Below, one piece after another: positions 21,782 through 32,159 of a stretch of DNA of 64,000 nt (its first letter is position 1; the number at the start of each line of letters is the position of its first letter). The notes under the pieces are model-generated. The model was not told the DNA's origin and ran no database searches. It worked only from the letters and a program-made list of their open reading frames with translations. Position numbers and translations under genes: made by a program. The stretch is from assembly GCA_022478985.1 (NCBI GenBank), contig JAKSZP010010609.1, positions 1 through 64,000 of the forward strand, given 5' to 3'. This DNA comes from Massospora cicadina (taxonomy: Eukaryota; Entomophthoromycota; Entomophthoromycetes; Entomophthorales; Entomophthoraceae).

Positions 21782-22340
21782 TGTCAGAAGTTCTCCCTTA
21801 ATTGGGGGAAGCCCCAAATAGGAGCTGTGACCTGCCTATGGGCAGATGCCAGATTGGGCTCCCCATTAACTTAGGTTTAGCCTGATTTGAAGTATTGGGG
21901 ATCATCCCCAATAACTAATTAAATTTAATAATAGTAAATTTGGCACTGATTACTAATACTGAGGATGCCAAACAATCAATTGGGCTGAGGAAAATTACCA
22001 TCTGGCATTTCCAATCAATTAACTCCTTCTGGGAGCGCCGGCGACTTATTCCAAGGATGCTACCACTCCATAATGTATTATTTTTTATATTAAACATTTG
22101 TCTCAAATTGGAATCCCAAGCTGGCACTTTCGCTATTCTGATTCCTCCCATTCCTATTCCCAATTCCAGACTCAAGGTCTTATAAATACCTCAGGGCTTT
22201 ATTTTAATAAACACCGTTTCTCACAATCTCTTTTCCCTTTTAGCTTACTAAAGGCCTTAATGGCCTATTGACTTGCTGGGGGCTTTGAGGCCCTGATTAA
22301 ATTTGTGCACAGGTTGGAGTTGCTTCCCCATGACCTGACA
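21782..22340 (+). repeat. 3' LTR of TRIM-1
   Basis: Begins TGTCAGAAGTTCTCCC and ends CCTGACA. Confidence 0.9.
21939..21972 (+). promoter_or_regulatory. Conserved U3 hairpin, TRIM-1 3' LTR
   Basis: Perfect 7 bp arms TTTGGCA (21,939-21,945) and TGCCAAA (21,966-21,972) enclose CTGATTACTAATACTGAGGA. A second, weaker copy with arms GGGAGCG/TGCTACC is at 22,031-22,064. Confidence 0.6.
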
Positions 22341-22345
22341 TCCTG

Positions 22346-25300
22346 TAAGAACAGTGAAGTACCCACCATAAAGTGTTACATCTTCTGACAAGATTGGGTG
22401 GTACACATCCTTTTAGAACCTTTGGAGGTAATATTCACTGAGGGGGGAGGATTTTAAGAACGCTCTGCTGAATGGAAAATCTTACATGTGTTTGAGCCAA
22501 GTTGTGGCAGCCTGTTCATTATGCACAGTCACATGGCGTTGGGGGCTGAGGCCAGGGCCATCCATCCTTTATGTGTCGTGGTATAATTGGGCGCACACTT
22601 GTCTCAGGGCCAATAGAGCTTGTTTCATTATCTGAAGGAGGAGGATTTCAGGTGATGTCCTGAGTGATTGATGGACCACTCCCCTAAAGGTGTCAGAGAT
22701 TATTTAGGAAGTCCCAGAGATGCTAATGAAGTTTGGCGGATGGTGGGACTAATGGAGCATGGTTGCCAGTGTCCCAGCAAAAAAATGGTTAAGGAGCTTC
22801 AAGTTGATGGAGGTGGCCTTGGAGCGGGTACCTAGAAATCCTAGAACCCCTTTTTTTAGTACTAGATGGTCCCAATCCTAGAACCCCTTCATTTCAGGGT
22901 TTATAATTATAGAAAGTGTCGTTGGTGGGTTATTAGAGCCTCATATCTGATAATGGAGTATAACGTTGAGCTGCATTTGAAATGCGTTTAAAAATGAACA
23001 GACATGCGTAAAGAATAATATTTTAGAAAGTAGAAACACGTTGGTCATCATGTTCCGTTCCTGGGAGGTTGTTTTACGCCTGCTACATCTGGCAATCCTG
23101 GTGCAGACCGCCTACAGGATATAATAAAAATTAGCGCCTAGCAAAATTCCTTGTAAGTTGGTCAGGGCCCCTGGTGACGGAAGGTGCCGCACATAGACTC
23201 CAAACCAAATGGTGGAGGAAGGTGGTTGAGTCATCCTGAAGTACCGTTGTTTTAGAGATGTTGACTTTAGTTCTAGACAATTTGTGTTGGACGCCTTGAT
23301 GTATCACTCAAAAGTCACAACAGTGAGGGTTACATCATCAGGGTTTTTAAACAAGATGGGAGTTTCTTTAGCAAATGGCATAGTGGGTAGGGGCTTACCT
23401 GGTACCATAAATCCCTTTAGTTTATCCTGCAAGATTGGTAATAGGGATTTAAGGGTGAAAAAAAAATATTGGGCTTAGAGAACACCTTGACAGAGACTTT
23501 TCTCAACTGGAAATGACGCTGTAAAGCCTGTTGGTGCCTGAACTCTGGTGTGTGTTGGTCATAGAGCTCTGAAATACAACGTCTTGCTGCAAAGTGAAAG
23601 TGGAAGCGGGCTAAGAGAGCACCTATGTTATTCCAAAAAATACAATTGTAGGCCTTATTTAATATCCATAAGAGCCAAAAGCCTTTCCTATGTGAGTCAG
23701 TAAAAAAAGTCGCGTGGATGTCAATATAGTTATCCCATAAAAACCTCCACAGAATTCAACCATTTGAAGAGGGTTAAAGCGAGGTGACACTTACTTAGTT
23801 ATGCAATTGGCCAGAAGCTTTGTATATAGATTGTGGTCCGCATTAAGCAGGGCTATGGGGTGCTAGCTTATAAAGGCTCTCACAGTCCAACTTTTTATAA
23901 ATGAGGCTCATAATGAGCCTCTAGAGTCTGGGAGGATCTCACAATTTGCCAAGAATGAGATGAAAAAGGTTTTGGAGAAATTTGGCAACCACCACAGGTT
24001 CCAGATGGCATAATTTTTTAATTATGTCATCAAGGCCAAGGGTTTAGCCGCGGAGACTGAAGGATGATCTCCATAACCTCCTGACAGGTAATTGGGTCCA
24101 GAAGAGCTCCTTTAGCTTGTGTGATGTGGGTGGCACTGCCATTTGCCACAGAAAGTCCCAGTTTCTAATGGGTCCACCTGGTCACATGGAAAATTTGTAG
24201 TAGAACCGGTGCAGTTCCTTCATAGTTGATTCTTTGTCCATAGTAATGGTGCCACTCTTCAATGCCGTAATTACATGCACTGTAGATCTGGTTTTTGGTA
24301 TTGATAAAATTTTTTGGTAGGGTGTTCTCATTGAGCATAAAGCCGGAAAACGTGAAGTTGTCTGCCTTCTTTTCCTGCAATGCATATTCTAGATAAACGA
24401 CCTTCTGAGCGGTTTCCCAGTATTCCAGCAAACTGAGGGAGAGAGAAGGATTTCATTGTAGTTTAAGATTCATATTTTACCTTCATCCCTTTTGACTCTG
24501 GCGCGAGCTACAATCATTTGAGCTTTGGCAAAGATATAAACAACATGGTTTATTTGCACCTTAGTCGCCGCCCAACTAGCACTAGGGTTGTTAAGGTGGG
24601 TATTGGAGAAGGAATAATGACCTGGAGGGTTGCAGACAACTTATCCCTAGCAAAAGGGTTGTTCAGAAAGGCTGTTGCAACCCTTGGCCAGAACCTGTGT
24701 AACTGTATGAGTATGGTGGTGAGGACAACAGTAAGTGACCTGTGATTACTCAGATGATTGTCAAGAGATATAGGAGAAAATACTAGGCCAACCAAAAGGG
24801 GGACAATCAGTTCCAAGGCAATATGTGACATTTACTGAAACCTCTCTCCATTATACTGGATCCTAGTTATACAATTAAGTCTGGGCGCTAAGGATGGAAA
24901 CGCATCTGTGAATACACTTATGAGAAGGAAGTCCTGGAGTCTACTAAATATAGGAAGTTTACTAAATGCAGGGGGTAAGAATAGCAAACATGGCTTATGA
25001 TAGCGTTGAAATCGCTCATTAGTATTGTGTACCGCAGGAAATTTAGTTTTATTAGCTCCTCCAGAAGCTGGTTTCAGACAGCACTTGCATTAGGCAGGTA
25101 GATGCTTGCCGATGGGAAAGAGAAGTCAGAAGTAGTTAGTTTAAGTTTAATTGAGATGGCCGCCAGGATGCTACAAAAATTAGTTGGTTTACCCAAGTTT
25201 TTATTAAAATGAGGGCAGCCTGGATTGGCTATAAGGGTTGCTTTTAAATTGTTCATTCCATAAATTATGTTATTGGGGAGGATATGGTAATATTGGACAG

Positions 25301-25450
25301 CAGAAATATTGATATGTGTTGACATGAAGCTGTGGAAGAGGCGAGTTTTAACTTGAAATCTCGAAACCCATTAACGTTGATGGATTGCAGAGCTTGGGCG
25401 CTGCTGTGAGGACTCATAGCTGATCTCCGCATCTTAGGGCTTTACCAGCG
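22346..25450 (-). pseudogene. LINE B ORF2: APE endonuclease and RT, heavily decayed
   Basis: The endonuclease is read from 25,325 down: VLIANPG-like TLIANPG, a strand KLTTSDFSFPSASIYLPN (the family vYxPN), then MSDFNAII (family GDFNA) near 25,010 and SNHRSLTV (family SDHxPI) near 24,750. The RT follows: DDIIKKLCH and LFHLILGKL near 24,020-23,930, IYKKLDCESLYKLAPHSPA (family IxLIYKKGDxxxLxNxRPI) near 23,860, and NPDDVTLTVV near 23,330 in place of the YADD box. The 88-codon frame 24,431-24,165 is the endonuclease-RT linker. Many frameshifts; inactive. Confidence 0.72.
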
Positions 25451-25933
25451 CTTGAGTCTGCAGCTGTAAGGCATCAAGTTTTAGGTACTTAAGCTTATAT
25501 TTGAGCAGCTATTCTATCAAAATATTAAGAGGTCTTAGGGGTGTGAGAATGTGGGGGCAAAGAACCTGGTAAACCACCATAGGATGCTGCTTCTTCTATG
25601 TTGCAGAGGCTAGATTTAAAAGGGTGCTCACCGGTGACCTCTGCGGAGTCCCCAATTGATAAGTCAGAGTTTATATTCTAATTACCAGCACCAAAAAGGA
25701 GTCGCACAATATGGTCTGTGTAAGTGCTTTAAAAGCTCTTTGAAGAGTCACGTTTGCTGCGCAAAGCTGTTAGCCAGTCAGTGGTGGTTGAGTAAGCTCT
25801 TGTTGGAGTAGAGGTTTGTTGTGATAGGGCGCTGGAGCTGGCTGGTAGTGGTGTAACAGAGCACTTAGTAGGGGTTGCAAACAAAGGGAGCACCATAGGA
25901 GAGGCTTTGTTCTTAGTCTGAGTGGTTATTGCC
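25451..25933 (-). other. LINE B 5' side, left of TRIM-2; no clear domain
   Basis: By position this is the ORF1-ORF2 junction of LINE B. Frames are short and no CCHC motif was recognised. Confidence 0.4.
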
Positions 25934-26173
25934 TGTCAGAATTTTAACCAGATGAATCCTTCCAATAGTGTCCAAATTAGAGGTTTTATTTAGTAGGGTG
26001 TAATTGCCAGCTAATTGCCTAGTTCAATACTATTTAATGTTATATGTTTAATCGAGTTTAGATTCAATGGAAGCTGTGTTCACTGCTGAAATGCCATCCA
26101 AAGATCGTTGTGGAAGTTTCCAGTGGAAAGCTGATGAATACATTACAAATCATCTGAAATGGTTCCACTGACT

Positions 26174-26214
26174 AATTTAGAGCACCAGCGACTCATGCTG
26201 AGGATGCTCAAATT
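26174..26214 (+). promoter_or_regulatory. Conserved U3 hairpin, TRIM-2 5' LTR, distal copy
   Basis: Arms AATTT(A)GAGCA and TGCTCAAATT pair over 10 bp with one bulged A around CCAGCGACTCATGCTGAGGA. Confidence 0.65.
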
Positions 26215-26239
26215 CCTAATCTATTTATGAGTTTATATA

Positions 26240-26273
26240 CAATCGACCAGCGACTTATGCTTAGGATGGATTG
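26240..26273 (+). promoter_or_regulatory. Conserved U3 hairpin, TRIM-2 5' LTR, proximal copy
   Basis: Core CCAGCGACTTATGCTTAGGA with arms CAATCGA and TGGATTG (6 of 7 complementary), unlike the arms of the distal copy 66 bp away. Confidence 0.6.
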
Positions 26274-26999
26274 ACCTAATATTAATTTGGTGATCAGATG
26301 AGCATATCTGGAGGGAATCAATATGAGTATGAATGAATAGAGTTATGATCTGATAGAGGTTTGGAATCAAGAGGCCGATGGTTTTTCTGGAAGATGATTG
26401 GCCAAAGAGCACTTGGGCGTAGTAGTCCTGAGAGTTTTATAAATAGTCGTTCATTCCCTCCAAAAAAAACATCTCTCATTTGCAATCTTTCCTGTTTGTT
26501 TGAAGTAGCTTAGTGCAACTAGAGTGGGGAAGGTGGTATAGGAGATCCCCAATGGGTTCAGGTGATCACGCCTAGAGTGGCCGGCGCTGCCAGCTCCAAT
26601 GCCTCCTCCTTATGAGGAACTAGTGGGAACCTGGCCAGCTGGCTACCAGAAGATGCGCTGACAGGCTGCCAACCCTAGCAGGGTGCAGCATGGGAGGTGC
26701 CATAGCTGCCCAAGGAGGGGGATGGACTCGCTGGGGCATGCCCAGATGGGCTGGTGAAGGGTCACAAGGGTGGGGCAGCATGGGAGTGCCTGAGCCACCC
26801 AGGAAGGGGGCAGGACTTTCTGGGGCACATGCCGAGGATGCCTGGGGCTAAAGGCAAAGCTGTTGGTGACTAGTTGGTGGGTTGGATGCAAGGACTTGTA
26901 GGGGTTGGTACACCAATGAAGGTGAAACAACAAAGGGCCACCAGTCTTCTTACTGGTTGGCCTGGCACATTAGCAGAGCTCAGGGTCAATTTTGCAACA

Positions 27000-27016
27000 G
27001 TGGTGCTCACTACAGG
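27000..27016 (+). other. Primer-binding site of TRIM-2
   Basis: TGGTGCTCACTACAGG begins one base after the 5' LTR. The Ty3 relic at 50,171 has TGATGCTCACTACAGGGG in the same context. Confidence 0.78.
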
Positions 27017-27178
27017 GGGCTTCGCTGGTGGGCTGCTTGAGTAGTTGGAGGTTTTGGTTACAGAGTGGCTTTTGCCACTGGTTAATACCAGCGCTCCATC
27101 ATGAGGGCGCTGGGAGGTCTTGACCTAACATTGGGGTGGGTCACAAAGAAGGATATCATCTGGTCAAGTGGAGGGCAA
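27017..27178 (+). other. Remaining interior of TRIM-2
   Basis: About 160 bp without coding capacity, ending in the purine-rich tract before the 3' LTR. Contains an inverted pair CCAGCGCTCC...GGGCGCTGGG near 27,090. Confidence 0.7.
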
Positions 27179-27419
27179 TGTCAGGATTTTAACCAGATGA
27201 ATCCTTCCAATAGTATCCAAATTAGGGGTTTCAGTTAGTTGGGCATAATTGCTAACTAATCGCCTAGTTTGATACTATTTAATGTTATATGTTTAATCGA
27301 GTTTAGTTTCAGTGGAAGCTGCGTTTGCTGCCAAAATGCCATCTGAATATCGTTGTGGGATTTTCCAGTGGAAAGCTGATGAATCCATTATGAATCATCC
27401 AAAATGGTTCCGCTGACTA

Positions 27420-27459
27420 AATTAGAGCACTGGCAACTCAAGCTGAGGATGCTCAAATT
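27420..27459 (+). promoter_or_regulatory. Conserved U3 hairpin, TRIM-2 3' LTR, distal copy
   Basis: Arms AATTAGAGCA / TGCTCAAATT around CTGGCAACTCAAGCTGAGGA. Confidence 0.6.
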
Positions 27460-27485
27460 ACTATTTATTTATAAGTTTATATACT

Positions 27486-27517
27486 ATCAACCAGCGACTT
27501 ATGCTGAGGATGGATTG
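27486..27517 (+). promoter_or_regulatory. Conserved U3 hairpin, TRIM-2 3' LTR, proximal copy
   Basis: Core CCAGCGACTTATGCTGAGGA. Arms are weaker here (TCAA...TTGA, offset by several bases). Confidence 0.55.
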
Positions 27518-28243
27518 ACCTACTATCAATTCGGTGATCAGATGAGCAGATCTGGAGGGAATCACTATGATTATGAATGACTAGAGTTTATAATATGATA
27601 GAGGTTTGGAATAAAGAGGCTAATGGGTTTTCTGGCAGATGACTGGCAAAGAGCACTTGGGCGCAGTAGCCCTGAAAGTAGTATAAATAATCTTTCATTA
27701 CCTCCTAAATAAACATCTTTAGTTTGTCATCTTTCCTGTTTGTTTGAAGTAGCTTAGTGCAACTATAGTGGGGAAGGTGGTATAGGAGATCCCCAATAGG
27801 TGTGGGTGATCATGCCAGGAGTGGCCGGCGCTGCCAGCTCCCATGCCTCCTCCTTATGAGGAACTAGTGGGAATCTGGCCAGCTGGCTACCAGAAGATGC
27901 GCTGACAGGCTGCCAACCCTAGCGGGGTGCAGCGTGGGAGGTGCCATAGCTGCCCAGGAAAGGGGATGGACTCATTGGGGCATGCCCAGATGGGTTGGTG
28001 AAGGGTCGCAAGGGTGGGGCAGCATGGGAGTGCCTGAGCCACCTAGGAAGGGGTCAAGACTTTCTGGGGCACACGCCAAGGACGCCTGGGGCTAAAGGCG
28101 AAGCTGTTGGTGGTTAGTTGATGGGTTGGACGCAAGGACTTGTAGGGTTTGGTACACCAATGAAGGCAAAACAGCAAAGGGCCACCAGTCTTCATAATGG
28201 TTGGCCTGGCACACTAGCGGAGCTTAAAGTCAATTTCGCGATA

Positions 28244-30010
28244 TTGCCTCTGGGAGATTAGATGGGATGCCCACTGGGAGAGTAGCTTGAGTCCCAAGGG
28301 TGTGTAAACTTACTGTTACTGATACAGTTTTGACTGCGCAACAAATGGCTTCCTTGTCAGATCCTAACAGAACCTCATTGGGTTGCATAATTGCTTCTGC
28401 AGCCATTAGAGCGTTTTGGCCTGGTTTAGGCCCCTGATATTGGCTTAGAGGGCTTTTTTAAAGCTGTGTGACATTATACAGGTTCTAATGGCGTTACACC
28501 ATGTACTACAGGGAGCACTCATTAGGGTCATCACAAAAGATCTCTGGCATGCCAAACAACTGATAAACGAGGAATTATCTCTATATTGTGGGCCACAAAG
28601 ATGGAGGGGATAAATGATGTCCTTTTAAGGGTTGTTCTTTGAGTGGTTCATATTAGGAGGGAACGCTAAAGTCTATTGAAAGTACAGACAATTCTATTAA
28701 AATATGATTGAGCACCATTCTAGTAATTCATGATCAAATTTTTTATGAGAGAAAATAACATGATGTTGATGTTTTCTCCAGGTGAGAACGTGTGTGGGAT
28801 ATATGGAGAGATCCATGAGGAATAACAACCTAAAGGGTGGCGGCATGGTCAGCAAGGGCAGCTTCAGTGAATCCCACATTAAAGTAGTGTCCCTCCATCT
28901 ATTCAAGAATGGTTGTATTAATAGAAAATGTATCTAAGATTACTGTAAAGTATGAGAAGTAATCCTATGTGTAGTATTCAACAGGATTATGCACATATAA
29001 AGGCAATAATGGGAGAGGTTGGGCGGGGTAGAGCTTTTGCTCTAGTTTTAGCACTTTTTTCTCAATATTGATAATATATACCACTTTATAGAGATCATCT
29101 TTAGGTATCACTGGTGCTAGGGGTTTTCCCAAACCCAATGGCCCCTTTAGTAAGCTTATGTCTGCTTTGGGTGAAATCTCAGTAAGTTTTGAGTAGGTAA
29201 TAAGGGAAATTTTGTGAGATCACATGTTTGCTAACACGCCTCAGTAGGTGCTGGTGCTTGGCGCTGGTCAGTTAGCTGGGCAATGCAAGGTTAGTTTGAC
29301 CTATGTATATTGGTATTAACTTCAACCAAATGGGGAGCAGGCACAAAAATCCTTGGCCCAACATATACTTTCAAAAGTGATCTGACTACTGGTTGTGATT
29401 GCATGGGTTTAACTCTCCAACTGATTAGCGTATTAGTCATTTTCAGCTTAATATGAGTAAAATCCTGCTTATGAAGTGTCGTTTGCAGTGTTTAAATTGG
29501 ACATATATTATTGTTCTGGTGCAATGCAGCAAATTTCAATTTACTATTCTCATTATTATTAAATTAGGATGATCCAATTTGGTGTTCAGTAAACTAATTG
29601 TTCATCTGATCCAACATCATGATTGAAAGTTTGGTGGTTGGAAAAAGGGAATCACCTCTCATGTTAGGTTTAGAAATCCAGTATTAGCAACTGTAGGGGC
29701 TAAAAACCAACTTGACATGGAGGAGAGTGCCTGGAAGGGCTGAGGTATATCTAATTGGTATGGTGCAATTAAAAAATTATGGATGACATTCTCAGTGGTA
29801 TGAGAGGGCTCATAAAATTGTTGGGATGTAGAACGCTTTGAGCTGATTAATGTTCATTTTTCATAGGTGCAATATGATGAGCTAATGCTTGGTGAATTGG
29901 CTTCATATACAGATGTGGCTTCTTTTGAAGCTACCACCTTGGAGTGGTAACCCTGGTTGCCACTATGGTTTGTAAACAAGGATTGTTGTTTTAAGGTTTT
30001 TGGTTTGCTT
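28244..30010 (-). pseudogene. LINE B 5' part (ORF1 side), decayed
   Basis: Continuation of LINE B to the right of TRIM-2, shown by the TTGCC duplication joining the flanks. The longest frame is 69 codons (28,906-28,697) and shows no diagnostic motif. A CCHC knuckle could not be read. The composition is less AT-rich than the sequence beyond about 30,010, which is why I end the element there. Function by position only. Confidence 0.4.
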
Positions 30011-31048
30011 AGCTTAGCCAGTGAGTACTATTTTCAGGCTTATCCGCCATTATTGATATTAGTTTTAATAAATCTCTCTAGTAGAGCTAAATTTTAAAAG
30101 TAATCCATTTTCTAAAATATGATATTAGTAGAAAGAAAAATTATCATATGCTAGTGCCTTAAATATCTAAATTATTTAATATTATACTATGTAACAAAAA
30201 GGTAAACATAGTGTCAAATCAGTCTTTAGACTTGCAACATCTAGTTTTTATAGAGTATTATAGTATAAATTATTATCGAAAGCCGCCTTTATTTGATAAT
30301 CACAGAGAATACTATTTTATAAAGTCTAGTCACTTTTTGATAAAACATAATAGTTGTAATACTAAGAGGTAGTTTATTGGTACTAAAACATAAAGCAGGA
30401 ACGTCTAAAATTTCAATAATATGTATCTGCTAAATAAAAAATTGCTAAGTAAAGCAGGCTGCAATTTTTAGAACTTATGAGTTAGTACAAATTTGACTAT
30501 AAAATTTTAAGTGCAAAAGAACAATTTTATGTTATAGTTAATATATGTAAAGGTCACGTAAAACTTGGAGTTTCATATAGTTATTAAATTATAGGTATTA
30601 CTATTTTAAATCTGGCTTCCTTTTTTATATAGTTGAGCCACAAAAATATGCACAGCAATTCAGGTGATCCTTTAAAGCATATAAAGAGTATATATGCTAA
30701 TGGTAAAAATGAAGTTTTTACTTCTAGAGAGGCGTCTCAAGTTTGATGTTTTTAGTTTTTGTATATGAGGTGTATCTTTGTTTCAAATACATCGGTGCTC
30801 AGTACTTCAAAAAATGATGGATTTAAAAGACAGAAATTGTTTTTAGACCTCTCTAACAAAAACTGCTTTATTTGGCTAAGCATCTAAAAGCATTTAACTA
30901 TAGAAAGACTTTTAATAGGATTTATAAAATGACTAACCCAAGTTTTATATAGTGCTATGTTATGGAAGCATAGATAATAACAGATTGTACTATCCCTCGA
31001 ATTTTGTTACTATTTTTAATTTAATGTATTAGAATATTCTTTATTCTT
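30011..31048. other. AT-rich sequence, no gene
   Basis: No open frame of note, no terminus or RNA motif recognised. Confidence 0.5.
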
Positions 31049-31060
31049 AGTCATGCAGGA

Positions 31061-31194
31061 AGGGTGGTTAGCCTGGCAGGTAAAGTTTGCTTCCACCCTA
31101 GTGCAGGTTTTGAGTTCAAAACCTGTACTGGCTAGAAAACATTCTCAGTGTGGTATATTTGTCCCAAGGTTAACCCACCTCAAATATCTTTCTA
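31061..31194 (+). mobile_element. SINE family 2, short tRNA-derived element
   Basis: A 134 bp body is flanked by a perfect 12 bp duplication AGTCATGCAGGA (31,049-31,060 and 31,195-31,206). The A-box region is TGGTTAGCCTGGCAGG, the B-box region GAGTTCAAAACC. The tRNA-like head passes almost directly into the tail GTCCCAAGGTTAACCCACCT, which matches the SINE 1 tail TCGTCCCAAGGTCGACCCAC. A diverged copy lies on the minus strand at 62,283-62,447. Confidence 0.88.
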
Positions 31195-31206
31195 AGTCAT
31201 GCAGGA

Positions 31207-32159
31207 TGCATCTAGCTGATATAACAGTGATGAAAGATAAGTGTAATTATTGCTTACTTTTTAGAAAATGTATTTTATAACTACTATAAAAATTTTGAGG
31301 TAAATCTCAATATAAGTAATAATCCCTATAAAGCTAAATGTTTTATGTTATGGTTTTTAAGCATCCTTAAAATATTAAATTGCCATCTGTACATTTATTT
31401 AGGATAAAATGCACTAAGATGGAGGTCAAAAATGGCCTGGAGCATTATAAAGTAAATAAATTATATAGCTCAGTAGATTAATTACATTTCTGATAATCTT
31501 ATTTTTGTTGTTAATTATTGTATCTTTAAAATGACACCAATGGATATAACAAATTAAGTCCTAAAAATACCAAACTGTTGCTTTTATTAAAGTTTATTCT
31601 TAATATATGAGTATTTTGGTGTACCCAGTATAATATGATGTTTTAAGTGCCATATGGAAGCCAGGTGACCCTAATTTACTATTTTCATATGTCTGGATGA
31701 AACATAAACCCATAAAAATCAGCAAAAGCTTTAGAGTGGCATATATATTGCTAGTTGTACTATAGATAGAATATCAACCTGTTTCACACTGTTTTTTTCC
31801 TTAGTGCTACCACTTTTATTAACTCTCACCATAAGCCAAATTTTCTAAGTAGTTAATGGTCCATGTTAGTATTTTTATTGAGTATAATTATTAAAATATA
31901 GATGATAAGATATGTGTATGATATAAACATGAATCTTTTAAATAATAAAATAAATATGACATAAGAATAAGAACTCTTCCAAGGTGTATAAGATTTTCCT
32001 TTAGCTTAGGCAATCACCTCCCAATGTGGTAAATAAAGTTATTGTAGTAATCATCTTTTAGAATGTGTACAGGTATGTAATTATTTTAACAATACAGTTT
32101 TAATGATACATTTGGGACAAATACACTTTCTGAAGTGTTATCTTCTTTAAGTAATTATC
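31207..32159. other. AT-rich sequence, no gene
   Basis: Stops dense in all frames. The right edge grades into the 5' leader of the ORF1-only element. Confidence 0.5.

Larger units (their letters stand above)
20710..22340 (+). mobile_element. TRIM-1: compact non-coding LTR retrotransposon
   Basis: Two LTRs (20,710-21,266 and 21,782-22,340, 557 and 559 bp) flank only 515 bp. The ends are TGTYRG...CCTGACA. Target duplications are TTCTG (20,705-20,709) and TCCTG (22,341-22,345), 4 of 5 identical. A primer-binding site begins 2 bases after the 5' LTR and a purine tract (GAAGGGGGTTA) precedes the 3' LTR. No protease, RT or integrase motif exists inside. Each LTR has a TATA-like CTATAAATAC or TTATAAATAC, an AATAAACA downstream and two copies of the conserved hairpin. 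Movement would need proteins supplied in trans. Confidence 0.9.
25934..26999 (+). repeat. 5' LTR of TRIM-2
   Basis: Collinear with 27,179-28,243. TATA-like TTTATAAATAG near 26,439. The downstream half (26,540-26,990) is GC-rich. The frame at 26,933-26,643 on the minus strand is an antisense shadow. Confidence 0.92.
25934..28243 (+). mobile_element. TRIM-2: compact LTR element with a 179 bp interior
   Basis: LTRs at 25,934-26,999 and 27,179-28,243 (1,066 and 1,065 bp) flank only 179 bp. A perfect 5 bp target duplication TTGCC lies at 25,929-25,933 and 28,244-28,248. The LTR starts TGTCAGRATTTTAACC and ends GCAACA (GCGATA in the right copy). A primer-binding site TGGTGCTCACTACAGG begins one base inside, and a purine-rich GTGGAGGGCAA abuts the 3' LTR. 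No coding capacity. The LTRs are longer than in classical TRIMs, so a small-LARD label would also fit. It is inserted in LINE B. Confidence 0.93.
27179..28243 (+). repeat. 3' LTR of TRIM-2
   Basis: Begins TGTCAGGATTTTAACC and ends TCGCGATA; flank 28,244-28,248 is TTGCC. Confidence 0.92.
20230..30010 (-). mobile_element. LINE B: decayed LINE split by two compact LTR elements
   Basis: Removing the LTR elements 20,710-22,340 and 25,934-28,243 leaves about 5.8 kb with minus-strand LINE parts in order: ORF1 side (28,244-30,010), endonuclease (25,440-24,550), RT (24,430-23,280), and C-terminal domain (22,340-20,230, crossing the first insertion). Both insertions carry 5 bp target duplications, so LINE B is older than both. 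The extreme 5' and 3' limits are approximate. Confidence 0.75.

Noticed and set aside
26174..26273. Hammerhead ribozyme in the compact LTRs (retrozyme)
   Set aside because: The architecture (small non-coding LTR element with primer site and purine tract) is exactly that of plant retrozymes, and CTGAGGA fits CUGANGA. But no GAAA box follows a stem II, no NUH cleavage site is in the required position, and the arms enclose the whole core instead of forming three helices.
26643..26933. 96-codon minus frame inside the TRIM-2 LTR
   Set aside because: Lies in the GC-rich LTR half, not conserved as an open frame in the other LTR; no motif.
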